From assembly GCF_016827605.1 (NCBI RefSeq), contig NZ_JAEPJQ010000003.1:434001-498000 (forward strand): 64,000 nt of DNA. The letters are read 5' to 3'. This document shows positions 51,877 to 61,110 of this stretch, in pieces; position 1 is the first letter of the stretch, and each line of letters starts with the position of its first letter. Made by a program: the position numbers and the translations under genes. The notes beneath the pieces were generated by a model. The model made no database searches. It saw only the letters and a program-made list of their open reading frames with translations, and had not been told where the DNA came from. The DNA comes from Hyunsoonleella ulvae. GTDB taxonomy: Bacteria > Bacteroidota > Bacteroidia > Flavobacteriales > Flavobacteriaceae.

Positions 51877-53568
51877 CTAAACCACTTCCACAAACAACCC
51901 TTCCTCGGTCTTTTCAACTTTGGCTAAACTGTTTTTCGTTAATTCTTTAATGGATTTATCCCATTTTTTGTTAGATAAACCAGATTGTGATTTTAAATCT
52001 ACCAATTCCAGTTTTTCAACTTTAGTTAAAATCTCCAAAACAGCTTTTGCATCATCACTAATAGCCAATGGTTTTTTCTCTGGTTTCATTTGTGGGAAGA
52101 ACAATACTTCTTGTATAGATTGATTATTTGTTAAAAACATAATTAATCTATCCATACCAATACCCATTCCAGAGGTTGGCGGCATGCCATACTCTAGAGC
52201 ACGTAAAAAATCGTAATCTATAGTTGCTGTAGCTTCATCATCGCCTTTTTTGGCTAATTCTAGTTGGTGTTCAAAACGCTCACGTTGATCAATAGGATCA
52301 TTCAGTTCGCTATAAGCATTAGCAATTTCCTTACCGCAAACCATTAACTCAAAACGCTCCGTTAATTCTGGGTTTTCACGATGTTCTTTACACAATGGAC
52401 TCATTTCTTTTGGGTAGTCGGTAATAAATGTAGGTTGAATATAATTACCTTCGCATTTTTCGCCAAAAATCTCATCAATTAACTTCCCCTTTCCCATAGT
52501 GTCATCCACTTCAATACCCATGTCTTTAGCTGCTTTCCGAATTTCTGCTTCAGATTTTCCAGTAATATCAAATCCAGTAAAGTGTTTTATAGAATCTGCC
52601 ATGGTTACTCTGGCATAAGGTGCTTTAAAGTCTATTTCGTACTCGCCAAAAGTAGCTTTTGTAGTGCCGTTAACAGCAGTGGCACAATGCTCTAAAAGCT
52701 GCTCGCAGAAATCCATCATCCAGTTGTAATCCTTATAAGCTACATAAATTTCCATGGCTGTAAACTCAGGATTATGGGTGCGATCCATACCTTCGTTTCT
52801 AAAGTTTTTAGAAAACTCGTATACACCATCAAAGCCACCAACAATTAATCGTTTTAAATATAACTCGTTAGCAATTCGCATGTATAAAGGAATGTCTAAA
52901 GAATTGTGATGGGTTATAAAAGGGCGTGCCGCGGCTCCTCCTGCAATAGGCTGCAATACAGGTGTTTCTACCTCAAAGTAACCAGCGTCATTAAAAAAGG
53001 ATCGCATCGCGTTGAACAGCTTGGTGCGCTTTACAAAAACATCTTTTACATGTGGATTTACTACCAAGTCTGCATAACGTTGTCTGTAACGTAATTCAGG
53101 ATCGTTAAACTCATCGTAAGTATTACCATCAGCATCCGTTTTTGGTAATGGTAGCGGTTTTAAGGCCTTGCTTAATAAGGTAAAGTCTTTTACCATTACT
53201 GTTTTCTCACCAACTTTTGTAGTAAACAGTTCGCCTTCAATTCCTATAAAATCCCCAATATCTAGAAGCTTTTTGTAAACATCGTTGTATTTGCTTTTAT
53301 CATCTCCAGTGCAAATTTCATCTCTGTTAAAGTACACTTGTATACGTCCTTCACTATCTTGAAGCTCAGCAAAACTTGCGCTTCCTTGGATACGACGAGA
53401 CATTAATCTACCAGCAATAACCACATTTTTCCCTTCCTCAAAGTCCTGTTTTATATCCTTTGAAGTCTCTTTTACAGGAAATAAATCCGCTGGATATGGG
53501 TTAATGCCTAGGTCTCTTAATTTTGCGAGTTTGTCGCGTCTTACCAATTCTTGTTCTGAAAGCTGCAT
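51877..53568 (-). CDS. lysS: Lysyl-tRNA synthetase, class II
   Basis: A 563-residue class II enzyme that charges tRNA-Lys. The OB-fold anticodon domain (about 50-160, VIAGRLMSRRIQGSASFAELQDSEGRIQ) is followed by motif 1 (RSFFNDAGYFEVETPVL), motif 2 (NFRNEGMDRTHNPEFTAMEIY) and motif 3 (GMGIGMDRLIMFLT). The C-terminus has about 60 extra residues beyond motif 3, usual for Bacteroidota. It is a single-gene unit with a promoter core 20 bases upstream. Confidence 0.98.
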   Translation of the reverse strand: MQLSEQELVRRDKLAKLRDLGINPYPADLFPVKETSKDIKQDFEEGKNVVIAGRLMSRRIQGSASFAELQDSEGRIQVYFNRDEICTGDDKSKYNDVYKKLLDIGDFIGIEGELFTTKVGEKTVMVKDFTLLSKALKPLPLPKTDADGNTYDEFNDPELRYRQRYADLVVNPHVKDVFVKRTKLFNAMRSFFNDAGYFEVETPVLQPIAGGAAARPFITHHNSLDIPLYMRIANELYLKRLIVGGFDGVYEFSKNFRNEGMDRTHNPEFTAMEIYVAYKDYNWMMDFCEQLLEHCATAVNGTTKATFGEYEIDFKAPYARVTMADSIKHFTGFDITGKSEAEIRKAAKDMGIEVDDTMGKGKLIDEIFGEKCEGNYIQPTFITDYPKEMSPLCKEHRENPELTERFELMVCGKEIANAYSELNDPIDQRERFEHQLELAKKGDDEATATIDYDFLRALEYGMPPTSGMGIGMDRLIMFLTNNQSIQEVLFFPQMKPEKKPLAISDDAKAVLEILTKVEKLELVDLKSQSGLSNKKWDKSIKELTKNSLAKVEKTEEGLFVEVV

Positions 53569-53588
53569 GCTACTTAATTTTAAAGGTG

Positions 53589-53596
53589 CAAAATTA
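53589..53596 (-). promoter_or_regulatory. Promoter core TAATTTTG for lysS
   Basis: An exact TAnnTTTG match on the minus strand 20 bases before the lysS start codon. Confidence 0.5.
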
Positions 53597-53623
53597 CATT
53601 ATTTACCCTAACAATAAAACAAT

Positions 53624-53657
53624 GACCCCTAAGGATTATTAATAATTCTTAGGGGTC
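53624..53657 (-). terminator. Terminator of the DUF1573 gene
   Basis: GACCCCTAAG and CTTAGGGGTC pair around an A/T-rich stem and loop, 22 bases after the DUF1573 stop, followed on the minus strand by ATTGTTTTATT. Confidence 0.8.
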
Positions 53658-53679
53658 TTTAATACAGCAAAGTTTAGTG

Positions 53680-54084
53680 TTATTTAGCAGCGACTACAGT
53701 GCCTTTGATTTTTAGTGTTTTCTTAATGACTTTAGCATTAGAAATAACCGTAATAGTTTTTGTGAAACTCCCCAATCTTTTGGTGTCGTATTTAATTTCT
53801 AATTCGCCTTGTTTTCCTGGTAGGATAGCAGCTTTTGAATATGATGGGACTGTGCAACCACAACTTGTTTTTACCTCTGAAATAACCAAAGGCGCTTTGC
53901 CTGTATTTGTAAAAGTGAAAACTTTTGTACCATCAGAACCTTGTATAATAGTACCATAATCTACAACCTCGGTTTCAAAATTAATAATAGCTACTTTTTC
54001 TAACATAGCCAAGTCTTGTGCTTGTACAATGCTTGTAACTCCCATGAGTAATACGGCGAAAAAAATGTTTACTGTTCGTTTCAT
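53680..54084 (-). CDS. Exported DUF1573 protein
   Basis: A 134-residue protein with a signal peptide (about 1-22, ending VQAQDLA) and one DUF1573 immunoglobulin-like domain: INFETEVVDYGTIIQGSDG, FTFTNTGKAPLVISEVKTSCGCTVPSYSK and the C-terminal KKTLKIKGTV strand. The SCGCTVP motif with its paired Cys is diagnostic. Such proteins are common and abundant in Bacteroidota but have no fixed function. It is a single-gene unit. Confidence 0.95.
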   Translation of the reverse strand: MKRTVNIFFAVLLMGVTSIVQAQDLAMLEKVAIINFETEVVDYGTIIQGSDGTKVFTFTNTGKAPLVISEVKTSCGCTVPSYSKAAILPGKQGELEIKYDTKRLGSFTKTITVISNAKVIKKTLKIKGTVVAAK

Positions 54085-54192
54085 AATTGAATAATTTTGT
54101 GATTAATGTATAGCAAACCTAAATTATGATGATGAAACTATAGTACAATGCTGGGTTGAAATTGGTACTAGTACCAGGGTTGAATTTTGTAA

Positions 54193-55251
54193 TTACTTGT
54201 TAAACAGAGATTTTAGGCTGTCTCTTGAATTAACACCTAATTTTTTGTAGAGATTGTTTACGTGCGTTTTTACAGTGCTTACACTAACAAATAGTGTTTC
54301 AGCTATTTCTTTGTTTGTATGGCCTTCCAATATTAAATCAAGAATATTTTGTTCTTGTTTTGTGAGTTGATCTTTTGTTTCAGTCTTTAGTTTTTCTGTT
54401 TTTCTTTTAGATCTTGATATGAACCAGAAATTGATTAAAAGTGATATTGCTAATAAAGCTAAAAGGATATACATCCAATTAATGGAAGATGGAGTTGTTT
54501 TGGGTGAAATTAAATATTTGTCTGAAGTGATTTCGGCTTCATATTGCTTGACGTATGTAGAGTTTGGATATTTTTTTTCAAGCCTTTTTAGAACATTATC
54601 GTAATAAGGATTCTGTTTTAAGTCTTCTAGATAATATGAATGAAACGTACTTCTCCTGTCAGATAAAAACGAAAAAATATATAGTTCTGCTAAAGGTTCA
54701 TCTAGCTGTTTTCCAAATTCTTGTAAAGACTTAAACCATTTTTTGTTGTTAAGGTCTCTGTTGGCTTTACTTCTGTATTCGGAGTAGGCAAATTTCATTT
54801 CCTCTTTTAGAGAGTCAATTCTTATAAAAGCTCCAGTTCTTGGGTTGGTAGATGTTATGTCGCAAAACATTTCAGCATCAAAAGACAAAGGAAAACTAAT
54901 AGTGTCTGTGTCTTTGGCTATAAATAAAATGTCTTTACTATCTGCACAGTGGCCATTAAAATGATTGCTGTTGTGGTCTTGGGTTTCACAGTTATCCACA
55001 TGTAATTTATAGATGCGATGTACAGTTTCTAATTGGTTGCCTGTAAATTGAAAATATCCAGAGGTGTCAGCAGTAGTTTTAGATATAATCTGTTCGTTGT
55101 CAATATTTTCAATTGTTCTGTAATCTTCAATAACAGATAGGTATACAGTATTGTGCCAACGTTCGGTATCAACAAAACCATTAAAATTATGCTGGGCAAA
55201 GCCTAGATAGTTAAAACAGATATAACAACAAATAAAACCCAAAAATCTCAT
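54193..55251 (-). CDS. Membrane-bound LuxR-type regulator with periplasmic domain
   Basis: A 352-residue one-component regulator: signal peptide (about 1-19), a periplasmic domain (about 20-255) with three to four Cys, one membrane helix (about 262-281, ILLALLAISLLINFWFI), and a cytoplasmic LuxR helix-turn-helix (about 292-350; LTKQEQNILDLILEGHTNKEIAETL and VSTVKTHVNNLYKKLGV). It has no receiver domain and no kinase nearby, so it should carry the signal across the membrane itself. The periplasmic domain resembles thiol-disulfide DUF4369-like domains at the N-terminus, where YTGNQLETVHRIYKLHVDN-like strands precede the Cys, but this is tentative. Confidence 0.88.
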   Translation of the reverse strand: MRFLGFICCYICFNYLGFAQHNFNGFVDTERWHNTVYLSVIEDYRTIENIDNEQIISKTTADTSGYFQFTGNQLETVHRIYKLHVDNCETQDHNSNHFNGHCADSKDILFIAKDTDTISFPLSFDAEMFCDITSTNPRTGAFIRIDSLKEEMKFAYSEYRSKANRDLNNKKWFKSLQEFGKQLDEPLAELYIFSFLSDRRSTFHSYYLEDLKQNPYYDNVLKRLEKKYPNSTYVKQYEAEITSDKYLISPKTTPSSINWMYILLALLAISLLINFWFISRSKRKTEKLKTETKDQLTKQEQNILDLILEGHTNKEIAETLFVSVSTVKTHVNNLYKKLGVNSRDSLKSLFNK

Positions 55252-55391
55252 AACACGAATCTACTATAAATTCTATTAACTTTAAATGTTAAGAGGGTAG
55301 TTTTGTTAATGTAACAAAATGTGCAAGTTAACGTCAAATAACTAATCATCAAACCGTACTGAATTTATTTCAGTATCGTTAAAAAATTATT

Positions 55392-55550
55392 ATGAGTATT
55401 TTTAGAGTTATTCTTTCTATTATTTGTCCACCCTTAGCAGTTATAGATAAGGGTTGCGGTTCAATTATTATTGTGTTTTTGTTATGGCTTTGCGGTTGGG
55501 TTCCTGGAGTTATAGCTGCCTTAGTTATCTTAAATAATCCTAAGAATTAG
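55392..55550 (+). CDS. YqaE/Pmp3-family membrane peptide
   Basis: A 52-residue protein with two membrane helices (about 5-20 and 24-46) and the Pmp3 signature: the ICPPLAV motif in the first helix, the G-C-G turn, and LLWLCGWVPGVIAAL in the second. Pmp3-like proteins shape membrane potential and salt tolerance in fungi and plants; in bacteria they are stress-linked. It stands between two genes with no close neighbour, 41 bases ahead of the next start. Confidence 0.9.
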   Translation: MSIFRVILSIICPPLAVIDKGCGSIIIVFLLWLCGWVPGVIAALVILNNPKN

Positions 55551-55552
55551 CG

Positions 55553-55560
55553 TATCTTTG
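55553..55560 (+). promoter_or_regulatory. Promoter core TATCTTTG for the lipoprotein-lipB operon
   Basis: An exact TAnnTTTG match three bases after the YqaE stop codon and 32 bases before the next start. It would make 55593-57570 a separate transcript. Confidence 0.55.
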
Positions 55561-55592
55561 TTGGGATTTTTAAACCCAATAAAATATTTTAA

Positions 55593-56351
55593 ATGAACAG
55601 ATTTACCTTATTCTTTTTAGTGTGTGTTGCCTTATGTTTAACTAGTTGTCAGTTTTCTGAAAACATCTATCTTAACGAAGATGGCTCTGGTAGAATGGAG
55701 TTTAGTTTTGATGCTTCTGAGATTATGCAAATGGCAGGACAAAAAATGAGTGAAAATCCTGGAGAAAAAGATATGGATTCTACATTTACGTTTAAAGAGA
55801 TATTTGATGAAAAGCGAGATAGTATTGCCAACTTATCCCAAGAAGAACAGGAAAAACTTAAAGCTATAGAGAAATTTTCTGTCCATATGCTCATGAGTGA
55901 AAAGGATAAGAAGTTTAACATGGAAATTTTTACCGATTTTAAAAGTACCAATGAATTACAAGATATGTTTTCAGCTTTAAATACAGTAAGTAATTTACAA
56001 GGTAAAAAAGCTGCCAAAATTAATGATCCTAATAATCCTTTTTCAGCATTTGCAAAAGGAGGAAATTCCAACCTAAGTTATTCGTTTAATAATGGTGTAT
56101 TTAAGAGACAGGTTGCTGTGGTTGATAAAGAGCTACAAAAACAAATGATGGATAGTTTAGGGCAGGCGGCAATGATGTTTGCTAACTCAAAGTATAAGTT
56201 GAATTATCATTTCCCAAGAAGAGTAAAGTCTGTTTCTAACGATAAAGCTATGTTTAGTGCAGATGGAAAAACTGTTATCATAGAATATGGTTTAATGGAT
56301 TATTTAACAAATCCTGAGGTTATGAATTTAGAAATTGTTTTAGAAGATTAA
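55593..56351 (+). CDS. Lipoprotein of unknown function
   Basis: A 252-residue lipoprotein with lipobox LCLTSCQF (Cys at about 19). The N-terminal part reads [24 protein letters not shown], a beta-strand pattern typical for proteins that begin with an LEDGS-type turn, and the remainder is helical (about 80-200) then beta-rich. It is rich in Met. I recognise no named family. It is three bases ahead of lipB and may be translationally coupled to it. Confidence 0.82.
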   Translation: MNRFTLFFLVCVALCLTSCQFSENIYLNEDGSGRMEFSFDASEIMQMAGQKMSENPGEKDMDSTFTFKEIFDEKRDSIANLSQEEQEKLKAIEKFSVHMLMSEKDKKFNMEIFTDFKSTNELQDMFSALNTVSNLQGKKAAKINDPNNPFSAFAKGGNSNLSYSFNNGVFKRQVAVVDKELQKQMMDSLGQAAMMFANSKYKLNYHFPRRVKSVSNDKAMFSADGKTVIIEYGLMDYLTNPEVMNLEIVLED

Positions 56352-56353
56352 TT

Positions 56354-57061
56354 TTGAATAAAAAAATTGAGCTGCAAGATTTAGGTTTTAAAGACTATAA
56401 AGATACTTGGGATTATCAAGAACAACTTTTTAAGGCTATTGTTGATACAAAAGTTAAAAATAGGCGAGAAGATGCTAATCTTGAAACCCAAAATTATTTT
56501 TTATTTGTAGAGCATCCTCATGTGTACACTTTAGGTAAGAGTGGAGATTTGTCTAACCTATTATTAAATGAAGCGCAGCTTAAAGAAAAAGGAGCATCCT
56601 TTTATAAGATAAATAGGGGGGGAGATATTACCTACCATGGCCCTGGACAAATTGTAGGGTATCCCATTTTAGATTTAGAAAACTTTTTTACCGATATCCA
56701 TAAATATCTTCGATTCTTAGAAGAAATGATTATTCTTACCTTAGATGAATATGGATTAAAAACTGAGAGAAGCCCAGGAGAAACTGGGGTTTGGTTAGAT
56801 GTAGGTACGCCATTTGCCCGTAAAATTTGTGCTATGGGTGTTAGGGCTAGCCGTTGGGTAACGATGCATGGATTTGCTTTAAATGTAAATGCAGATTTAG
56901 GATATTTTGATAATATTATTCCTTGTGGTATTCGTGGTAAGGCAGTTACCAGTTTAAATGTAGAGTTAGGGGTAGAAACAATAAATGAGGATGAGGTAAA
57001 AGAAAAGTTGTTAAAGCATTTTTCTAAGCTTTTTGAGGCTGAGTTTTTAATTATATCTTAA
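56354..57061 (+). CDS. lipB: Octanoyltransferase LipB with TTG start
   Basis: Moves octanoyl groups from acyl carrier protein to lipoyl domains of 2-oxoacid dehydrogenases, the first step of lipoate synthesis. The 235 residues include the [16 protein letters not shown] motif (about 89-104), catalytic K157 ([10 protein letters not shown]) and the acyl-carrying C191 ([13 protein letters not shown]). The only start that retains the conserved N-terminal [17 protein letters not shown] block is the TTG at 56354; the first ATG comes more than 120 codons later. The TTG and the 2-base gap to the lipoprotein gene suggest low, coupled translation. lipA is not in the window. Confidence 0.96.
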   Translation: MNKKIELQDLGFKDYKDTWDYQEQLFKAIVDTKVKNRREDANLETQNYFLFVEHPHVYTLGKSGDLSNLLLNEAQLKEKGASFYKINRGGDITYHGPGQIVGYPILDLENFFTDIHKYLRFLEEMIILTLDEYGLKTERSPGETGVWLDVGTPFARKICAMGVRASRWVTMHGFALNVNADLGYFDNIIPCGIRGKAVTSLNVELGVETINEDEVKEKLLKHFSKLFEAEFLIIS

Positions 57062-57570
57062 TGAAAGTAAAAAGGGGGGTTAAAATCACATTATTGATTT
57101 TAAGTATTGCAATCGTAGCGTTAGTATCTTTTGCAACTTATAGCATTCTTATAATTGAACAAGCTAAGTTTGAGTATGAAATGTTGTTTTTATTAGCAAC
57201 AATTCTTGGTGGTGTTTTGAGTATTGTTTACCAGATTAAAACCATGAAATTTTACAGGTCAAAAACTAAAAACCTCGAAATAACAGGAAGATTATTTTGG
57301 ATTGGGAATATCTTGTTTTCATTAACTTTATTTTGCTTTTCGCTATACTTTTTATATTTCATCTATATAAGTTTCGAGAGTTTTGGTGGAGAAATGCCCA
57401 TAAATATGCTAGTTACACTAGTAATTACAATTCTAATATTGGTCTTAGCTGTTTTTCTAGCTTTAGAAACAAGTGCGCTTTATAAAAGAATTATTAATCA
57501 TGAAGCACGCAATTATGTAGATTCCATTGATGATATAAAAGGACATCAAGGCGAAGATTTTGATTTTTAA
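57061..57570 (+). CDS. Hypothetical membrane protein
   Basis: A 169-residue protein with four membrane helices (about 10-30, 38-58, 78-102, 112-135) and an acidic cytoplasmic tail (DSIDDIKGHQGEDFDF). The ATG overlaps the lipB stop codon by one base, so it is translationally coupled. No family is recognised. The 3' end converges on the nucleoid-associated gene, with 37 bases between. Confidence 0.75.
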   Translation: MKVKRGVKITLLILSIAIVALVSFATYSILIIEQAKFEYEMLFLLATILGGVLSIVYQIKTMKFYRSKTKNLEITGRLFWIGNILFSLTLFCFSLYFLYFIYISFESFGGEMPINMLVTLVITILILVLAVFLALETSALYKRIINHEARNYVDSIDDIKGHQGEDFDF

Positions 57571-57607
57571 AACGTCTTTTTGTCCAGCATAACAAGACTT
57601 AAGCCGT

Positions 57608-58657
57608 TTAGTTTTCTGCGTTAAAAAACACTTTATAGTAATGCATTTTCTTCTCATCATCGTAGCCACGTTCTAGATATTCTGTTGATGCATCTGGGGC
57701 ATCGATGTCTAGTTTTATTTGAATATTTGTGTCAAGTTTAATATCGGTTTTTATCTTACGCTTTTCTTTGTTTACAACAGCCTCTGCAATATCAAATTGA
57801 TTTCTTATTACCAGGTTCTGCTCACCCTCAAACTCTTTTTTATAAGTATCAAATTCTCTTTTGTGCTTGTCTTCTTCAAAAAGCTCATCTTTAAATCGCT
57901 CTACATTTACAATTTCATTTTCTTTAAAGAAATCTATGGTTTTTGCTAAAAAGGTGTTTTGTTCTTGCGCCCCATAAGTTGTTTTTAAAATCTCAGTAGA
58001 AAAATCTTTGCAAAGTTCAATGTACTGCTGTGTATGGCTATTGGCATCATCAGCATATTTTATGTTTAGAAAATGATTGGTCCAATATTGGGCATCATAA
58101 CTATTATTATCAATACTAAAAATGATATTTCCTTCAGAATCACTTTGGTTTAAAATCAAACAACCTTTGTCAACTTTTTTGGAGCTAATCCCTTTTTGGA
58201 CTAGCACATCATAACTATTGTTTTCTAAATAAGTTTGGAAAAAATTTACTTTGCTTTCAATTTTAAAAATACCTATAGCATTGGTGGTAATGTCTCTAAA
58301 TTCTATACCCTCAAACTCTACAACCAAGACATCTCCGGTTTTTATGTTTGCTGAATTAGATTGTTCATACAAATGCATTACTATGTGTTTAGAAACTTCT
58401 ATGAAAGCATCATCTTCAGTAAATAATTGAGCTGAGTAGGTGTTTATTTCGTTTAAGGCAACATTTGCATGATGATTAAAACGATAGCTTTGTACAGCGC
58501 TGCCAAAAGGTTTTAAAAGAAACGGTAGCATTAAATCGTAACTAGCTTCATCAAAATCTACAGTTTTTTCTGAAAAGGCATTTTTGGTATCGCTAAACTT
58601 ATTGCCAACTTTATGGATGATGAATTTTGAAATAGAAGCGTTTTTCCGTGAAATCAT
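57608..58657 (-). CDS. Nucleoid-associated protein (NdpA/YejK family)
   Basis: A 349-residue protein of the 37-kDa nucleoid-associated family. The N-terminal block SISKFIIHKVGNKFSDTKN (about 8-26), HVVMHLYEQSNSANIKTGDVLVVEFEG-type strands and the C-terminal LDIDAPDASTEYLERGYDDE are family hallmarks. It should bind DNA and cover the nucleoid; members also occur near phage-defence genes. No signal or membrane segment is present. A single-gene unit. Confidence 0.9.
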   Translation of the reverse strand: MISRKNASISKFIIHKVGNKFSDTKNAFSEKTVDFDEASYDLMLPFLLKPFGSAVQSYRFNHHANVALNEINTYSAQLFTEDDAFIEVSKHIVMHLYEQSNSANIKTGDVLVVEFEGIEFRDITTNAIGIFKIESKVNFFQTYLENNSYDVLVQKGISSKKVDKGCLILNQSDSEGNIIFSIDNNSYDAQYWTNHFLNIKYADDANSHTQQYIELCKDFSTEILKTTYGAQEQNTFLAKTIDFFKENEIVNVERFKDELFEEDKHKREFDTYKKEFEGEQNLVIRNQFDIAEAVVNKEKRKIKTDIKLDTNIQIKLDIDAPDASTEYLERGYDDEKKMHYYKVFFNAEN

Positions 58658-58706
58658 AAGTAAATTATTCAGACTACAATAGTATTAAATTAAGTTGAAA
58701 GTTGAG

Positions 58707-58742
58707 CAAAAAAGGCGCCAAAGCAAAAGCACTTTGACGCCT
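58707..58742 (-). terminator. Terminator of the exported DUF3108-like gene
   Basis: AGGCGTCAAAG and CTTTGGCGCCT pair on the minus strand around a short loop with one mismatch and end in TTTTTT, 34 bases after the stop codon at 58776. Confidence 0.85.
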
Positions 58743-58775
58743 AGATTCGAGGACTTGTATTTTGGTGGTTAAAAA

Positions 58776-59453
58776 TTATTTACTAAAACTAGTAAGCTCA
58801 GAATATCCCATTAGTTTTCCTTTTTTGTTATACGATTCTGTTTTTACAACTCCAACACCTTCAGCTATCCATTCTTTTATTGTAAACGATGTTTTTATGC
58901 CCATTTTTACTTCAGAATCATAACTTAACGCATAACAATCAAATGAACCTGCTGGGGTAGTTATGTTTTCCTTAGCATCCACTGTTCTATTGATGATGTC
59001 CATGGTCATCTTCATATTCATGCCTCCCATATTTATGGTCATAATCATATTAGCGTTTTTAAGCTTTTTTCCAATGTCTAAATCGTTAGGCAATTCAATA
59101 TTGGTTCCAGATACATCAATATCCATATCCTTATACTGTTGTAGCATTTCTGGACTAATTAAAGATTTAAAATCTATTGAAATACTATTGCCTTCACACA
59201 TTATGTTGTATGATGTAGTAGTAACTTCCTTATCCTTTTCGTCTAAAATTACAGCTTCAATAGTCGCTGTGTTTCCCTCAACGTTTGAAATAGTATACTT
59301 TACAACACCTTCTTTTTTACCTTTTTTATTATAATTTGTAATTTCAAAAGTAGTGCCCTTTTTATGAGGGTAATATACACTACAGGCATCTTGTCCAGTA
59401 GCACAGAAACTAACACATAGCGTTAATAATAATGATATAAAAATCTTTTTCAT
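58776..59453 (-). CDS. Exported beta-rich protein, TapB/DUF3108-like
   Basis: A 225-residue exported protein from the ATG at 59453 (the GTG at 59459 is only two codons ahead). Signal peptide about 1-20 (ending FCATGQ), then an all-beta mature part (about 25-225) with blocks FEITNYNKKGKKEGVVKYTI, NITTPAGSFDCYALSYDSEVKM and WIAEGVGVVKTESYNKKGK. The last two are the typical closing strands of DUF3108/TapB-like proteins that hold a lipid-like cavity. It starts two bases after the OmpA-family stop, so the pair is co-transcribed. Confidence 0.85.
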   Translation of the reverse strand: MKKIFISLLLTLCVSFCATGQDACSVYYPHKKGTTFEITNYNKKGKKEGVVKYTISNVEGNTATIEAVILDEKDKEVTTTSYNIMCEGNSISIDFKSLISPEMLQQYKDMDIDVSGTNIELPNDLDIGKKLKNANMIMTINMGGMNMKMTMDIINRTVDAKENITTPAGSFDCYALSYDSEVKMGIKTSFTIKEWIAEGVGVVKTESYNKKGKLMGYSELTSFSK

Positions 59454-59455
59454 AA

Positions 59456-60997
59456 TCACATAGTAATAAATTCTACACGTCTGTTTTGTGCTTTTCCATC
59501 GGTAGTGTTATTGTCTCCAACAGGTTCTCCTTCTCCTTTTCCGTCAGCCTCAAGTCTGTCGCTCGAAATGTTATATATGCTAATAAGTGCATTTTTTACT
59601 GCTTCTGCTCTAGCTTTGGATAGTTTTAAATTAGCTTCATCAGACCCATCAGCATCTGTGTGGCCTATAATTTTTAAATTTATACTATCATCTTGCATTA
59701 AAACTTGGGATATTTGACGAACAATACCTAAGGATTGCGGTTGGATATTCGCTGAACCAGAGTCGAATAAAATACCATTGGTGGAAATTTTACCTTCAGA
59801 CATAAGTTTACGTCTTAAATCCACACCACCTTCTGCTATTTTTAAGTTTGAAATATACAAATGCTCCTTGCCATCAGCTAGGCTATTTAAATGAAATTTT
59901 AAATATTTTAAAATATTGACCTCTTGAATAAATCTTGGGATATCAATATATTTGGTTTGATTTACCCATAGTCTAAATCGTTTTTTAGTGACAGAAATAG
60001 CAATGTGAGGTTGGTTTAAAACAGCTTTCCTAACATCAGCTTTAATATCTGTATTAATGGTTCCTCCATCGCTTGTGAAATAATTCCTGGCTCTTAAAGA
60101 AAAAGCGCCATATTGTCCCAGGGGAATTGATACGAAAGCATAATTAGTACCATCATTAAATTTGTCATTGTCGCTTAAATACACTGCAAGCTTTGCGGTA
60201 GATGATGTTTGATTGCTAATACCTTTGGTTAGAATATCAAACTCTATTGTGTAATCTTCTGGTAAATCTTTTACATCGGGTATGTAATACACACCATAAC
60301 CTGTTTTAAGCTCAAACCATTTGCCTTTGTTTCCTATTTTTACCACTTCGCCAGAAGCATTAGTATTCCATTTGCTTGGGAAGTCGCCAATAAAGTCTCT
60401 AGAGAAATCATCAAAAAATAAAAGTTTGTCTCCAGGAACAAAATCATATTTACTGTAAACTTCTAAATCGTCAGATATGTTTTTATCTTCTTTAACTTCC
60501 GCTTTAGTATTGTCTTCATTGTTAGAGGGGTTATTCTCAGGATCACTTTCATTGGAAGTTGTCTCAGGCTCTTCTTCTTTATCTCGTTTACGTTGTCCTA
60601 GAAGTAGTTCCTTAGAAGTTTTAATACTATACTTCAACGCCTTTTTTGCCTTATTGATTTGAAGCGTAGCCTTACCCTGTTTTAAAACACTAGCGCCATC
60701 TATGTCTCCCAAAATATCTGGAGCACTTGCGCTAAGCCCTTCTAAATCGTCAAGTGCGTCTTCTAAAACATCAATGTCTTCATCGTCTAACGGTGTTCCC
60801 GCTTCGGCATAGCCATCGTATTTGTATACTTTATCATAAATATCGAAAGACTCCTGTACAAAGCTGTCAACACTAGAAATGCCTACACGACTTTTTGGGC
60901 GTTTAAGCTGTTTGGTTTGGGCGTCTAGTGATGGGATCAGGAATAAGAAAAATGATCCAAGAATTAGAATGCTTTGCGCATCTTTCAAGAATTTCAT
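59456..60997 (-). CDS. OmpA-family protein with a lectin-like middle domain
   Basis: A 513-residue exported protein: signal peptide (about 1-27, ending LDAQTK), a helical region with an acidic linker (about 30-180), a jelly-roll domain resembling LamG/concanavalin folds (about 185-370; FFDDFSRDFIGDFPSKWN) and a C-terminal OmpA peptidoglycan-binding domain (about 390-513; FDSGSANIQPQS, IIGHTDADGSDEANLKLSKARAEAVK, NRRVEFITM). OmpA links the outer membrane or a lipoprotein to the cell wall; the lectin domain may bind sugar. The ATG at 60997 is preferred over the TTG two codons earlier. It is the first gene of the pair with the beta-rich protein. Confidence 0.92.
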   Translation of the reverse strand: MKFLKDAQSILILGSFFLFLIPSLDAQTKQLKRPKSRVGISSVDSFVQESFDIYDKVYKYDGYAEAGTPLDDEDIDVLEDALDDLEGLSASAPDILGDIDGASVLKQGKATLQINKAKKALKYSIKTSKELLLGQRKRDKEEEPETTSNESDPENNPSNNEDNTKAEVKEDKNISDDLEVYSKYDFVPGDKLLFFDDFSRDFIGDFPSKWNTNASGEVVKIGNKGKWFELKTGYGVYYIPDVKDLPEDYTIEFDILTKGISNQTSSTAKLAVYLSDNDKFNDGTNYAFVSIPLGQYGAFSLRARNYFTSDGGTINTDIKADVRKAVLNQPHIAISVTKKRFRLWVNQTKYIDIPRFIQEVNILKYLKFHLNSLADGKEHLYISNLKIAEGGVDLRRKLMSEGKISTNGILFDSGSANIQPQSLGIVRQISQVLMQDDSINLKIIGHTDADGSDEANLKLSKARAEAVKNALISIYNISSDRLEADGKGEGEPVGDNNTTDGKAQNRRVEFITM

Positions 60998-61110
60998 TAA
61001 CAAAAGTTTGATTAATAGCTGTGGTAAATATAGATATTAGTTTTTGAGTATCAAAAAGCTTAAGTAAATTTAATCAACATTTATATGTTAATTATCTCAT
61101 TGTAAATAAG

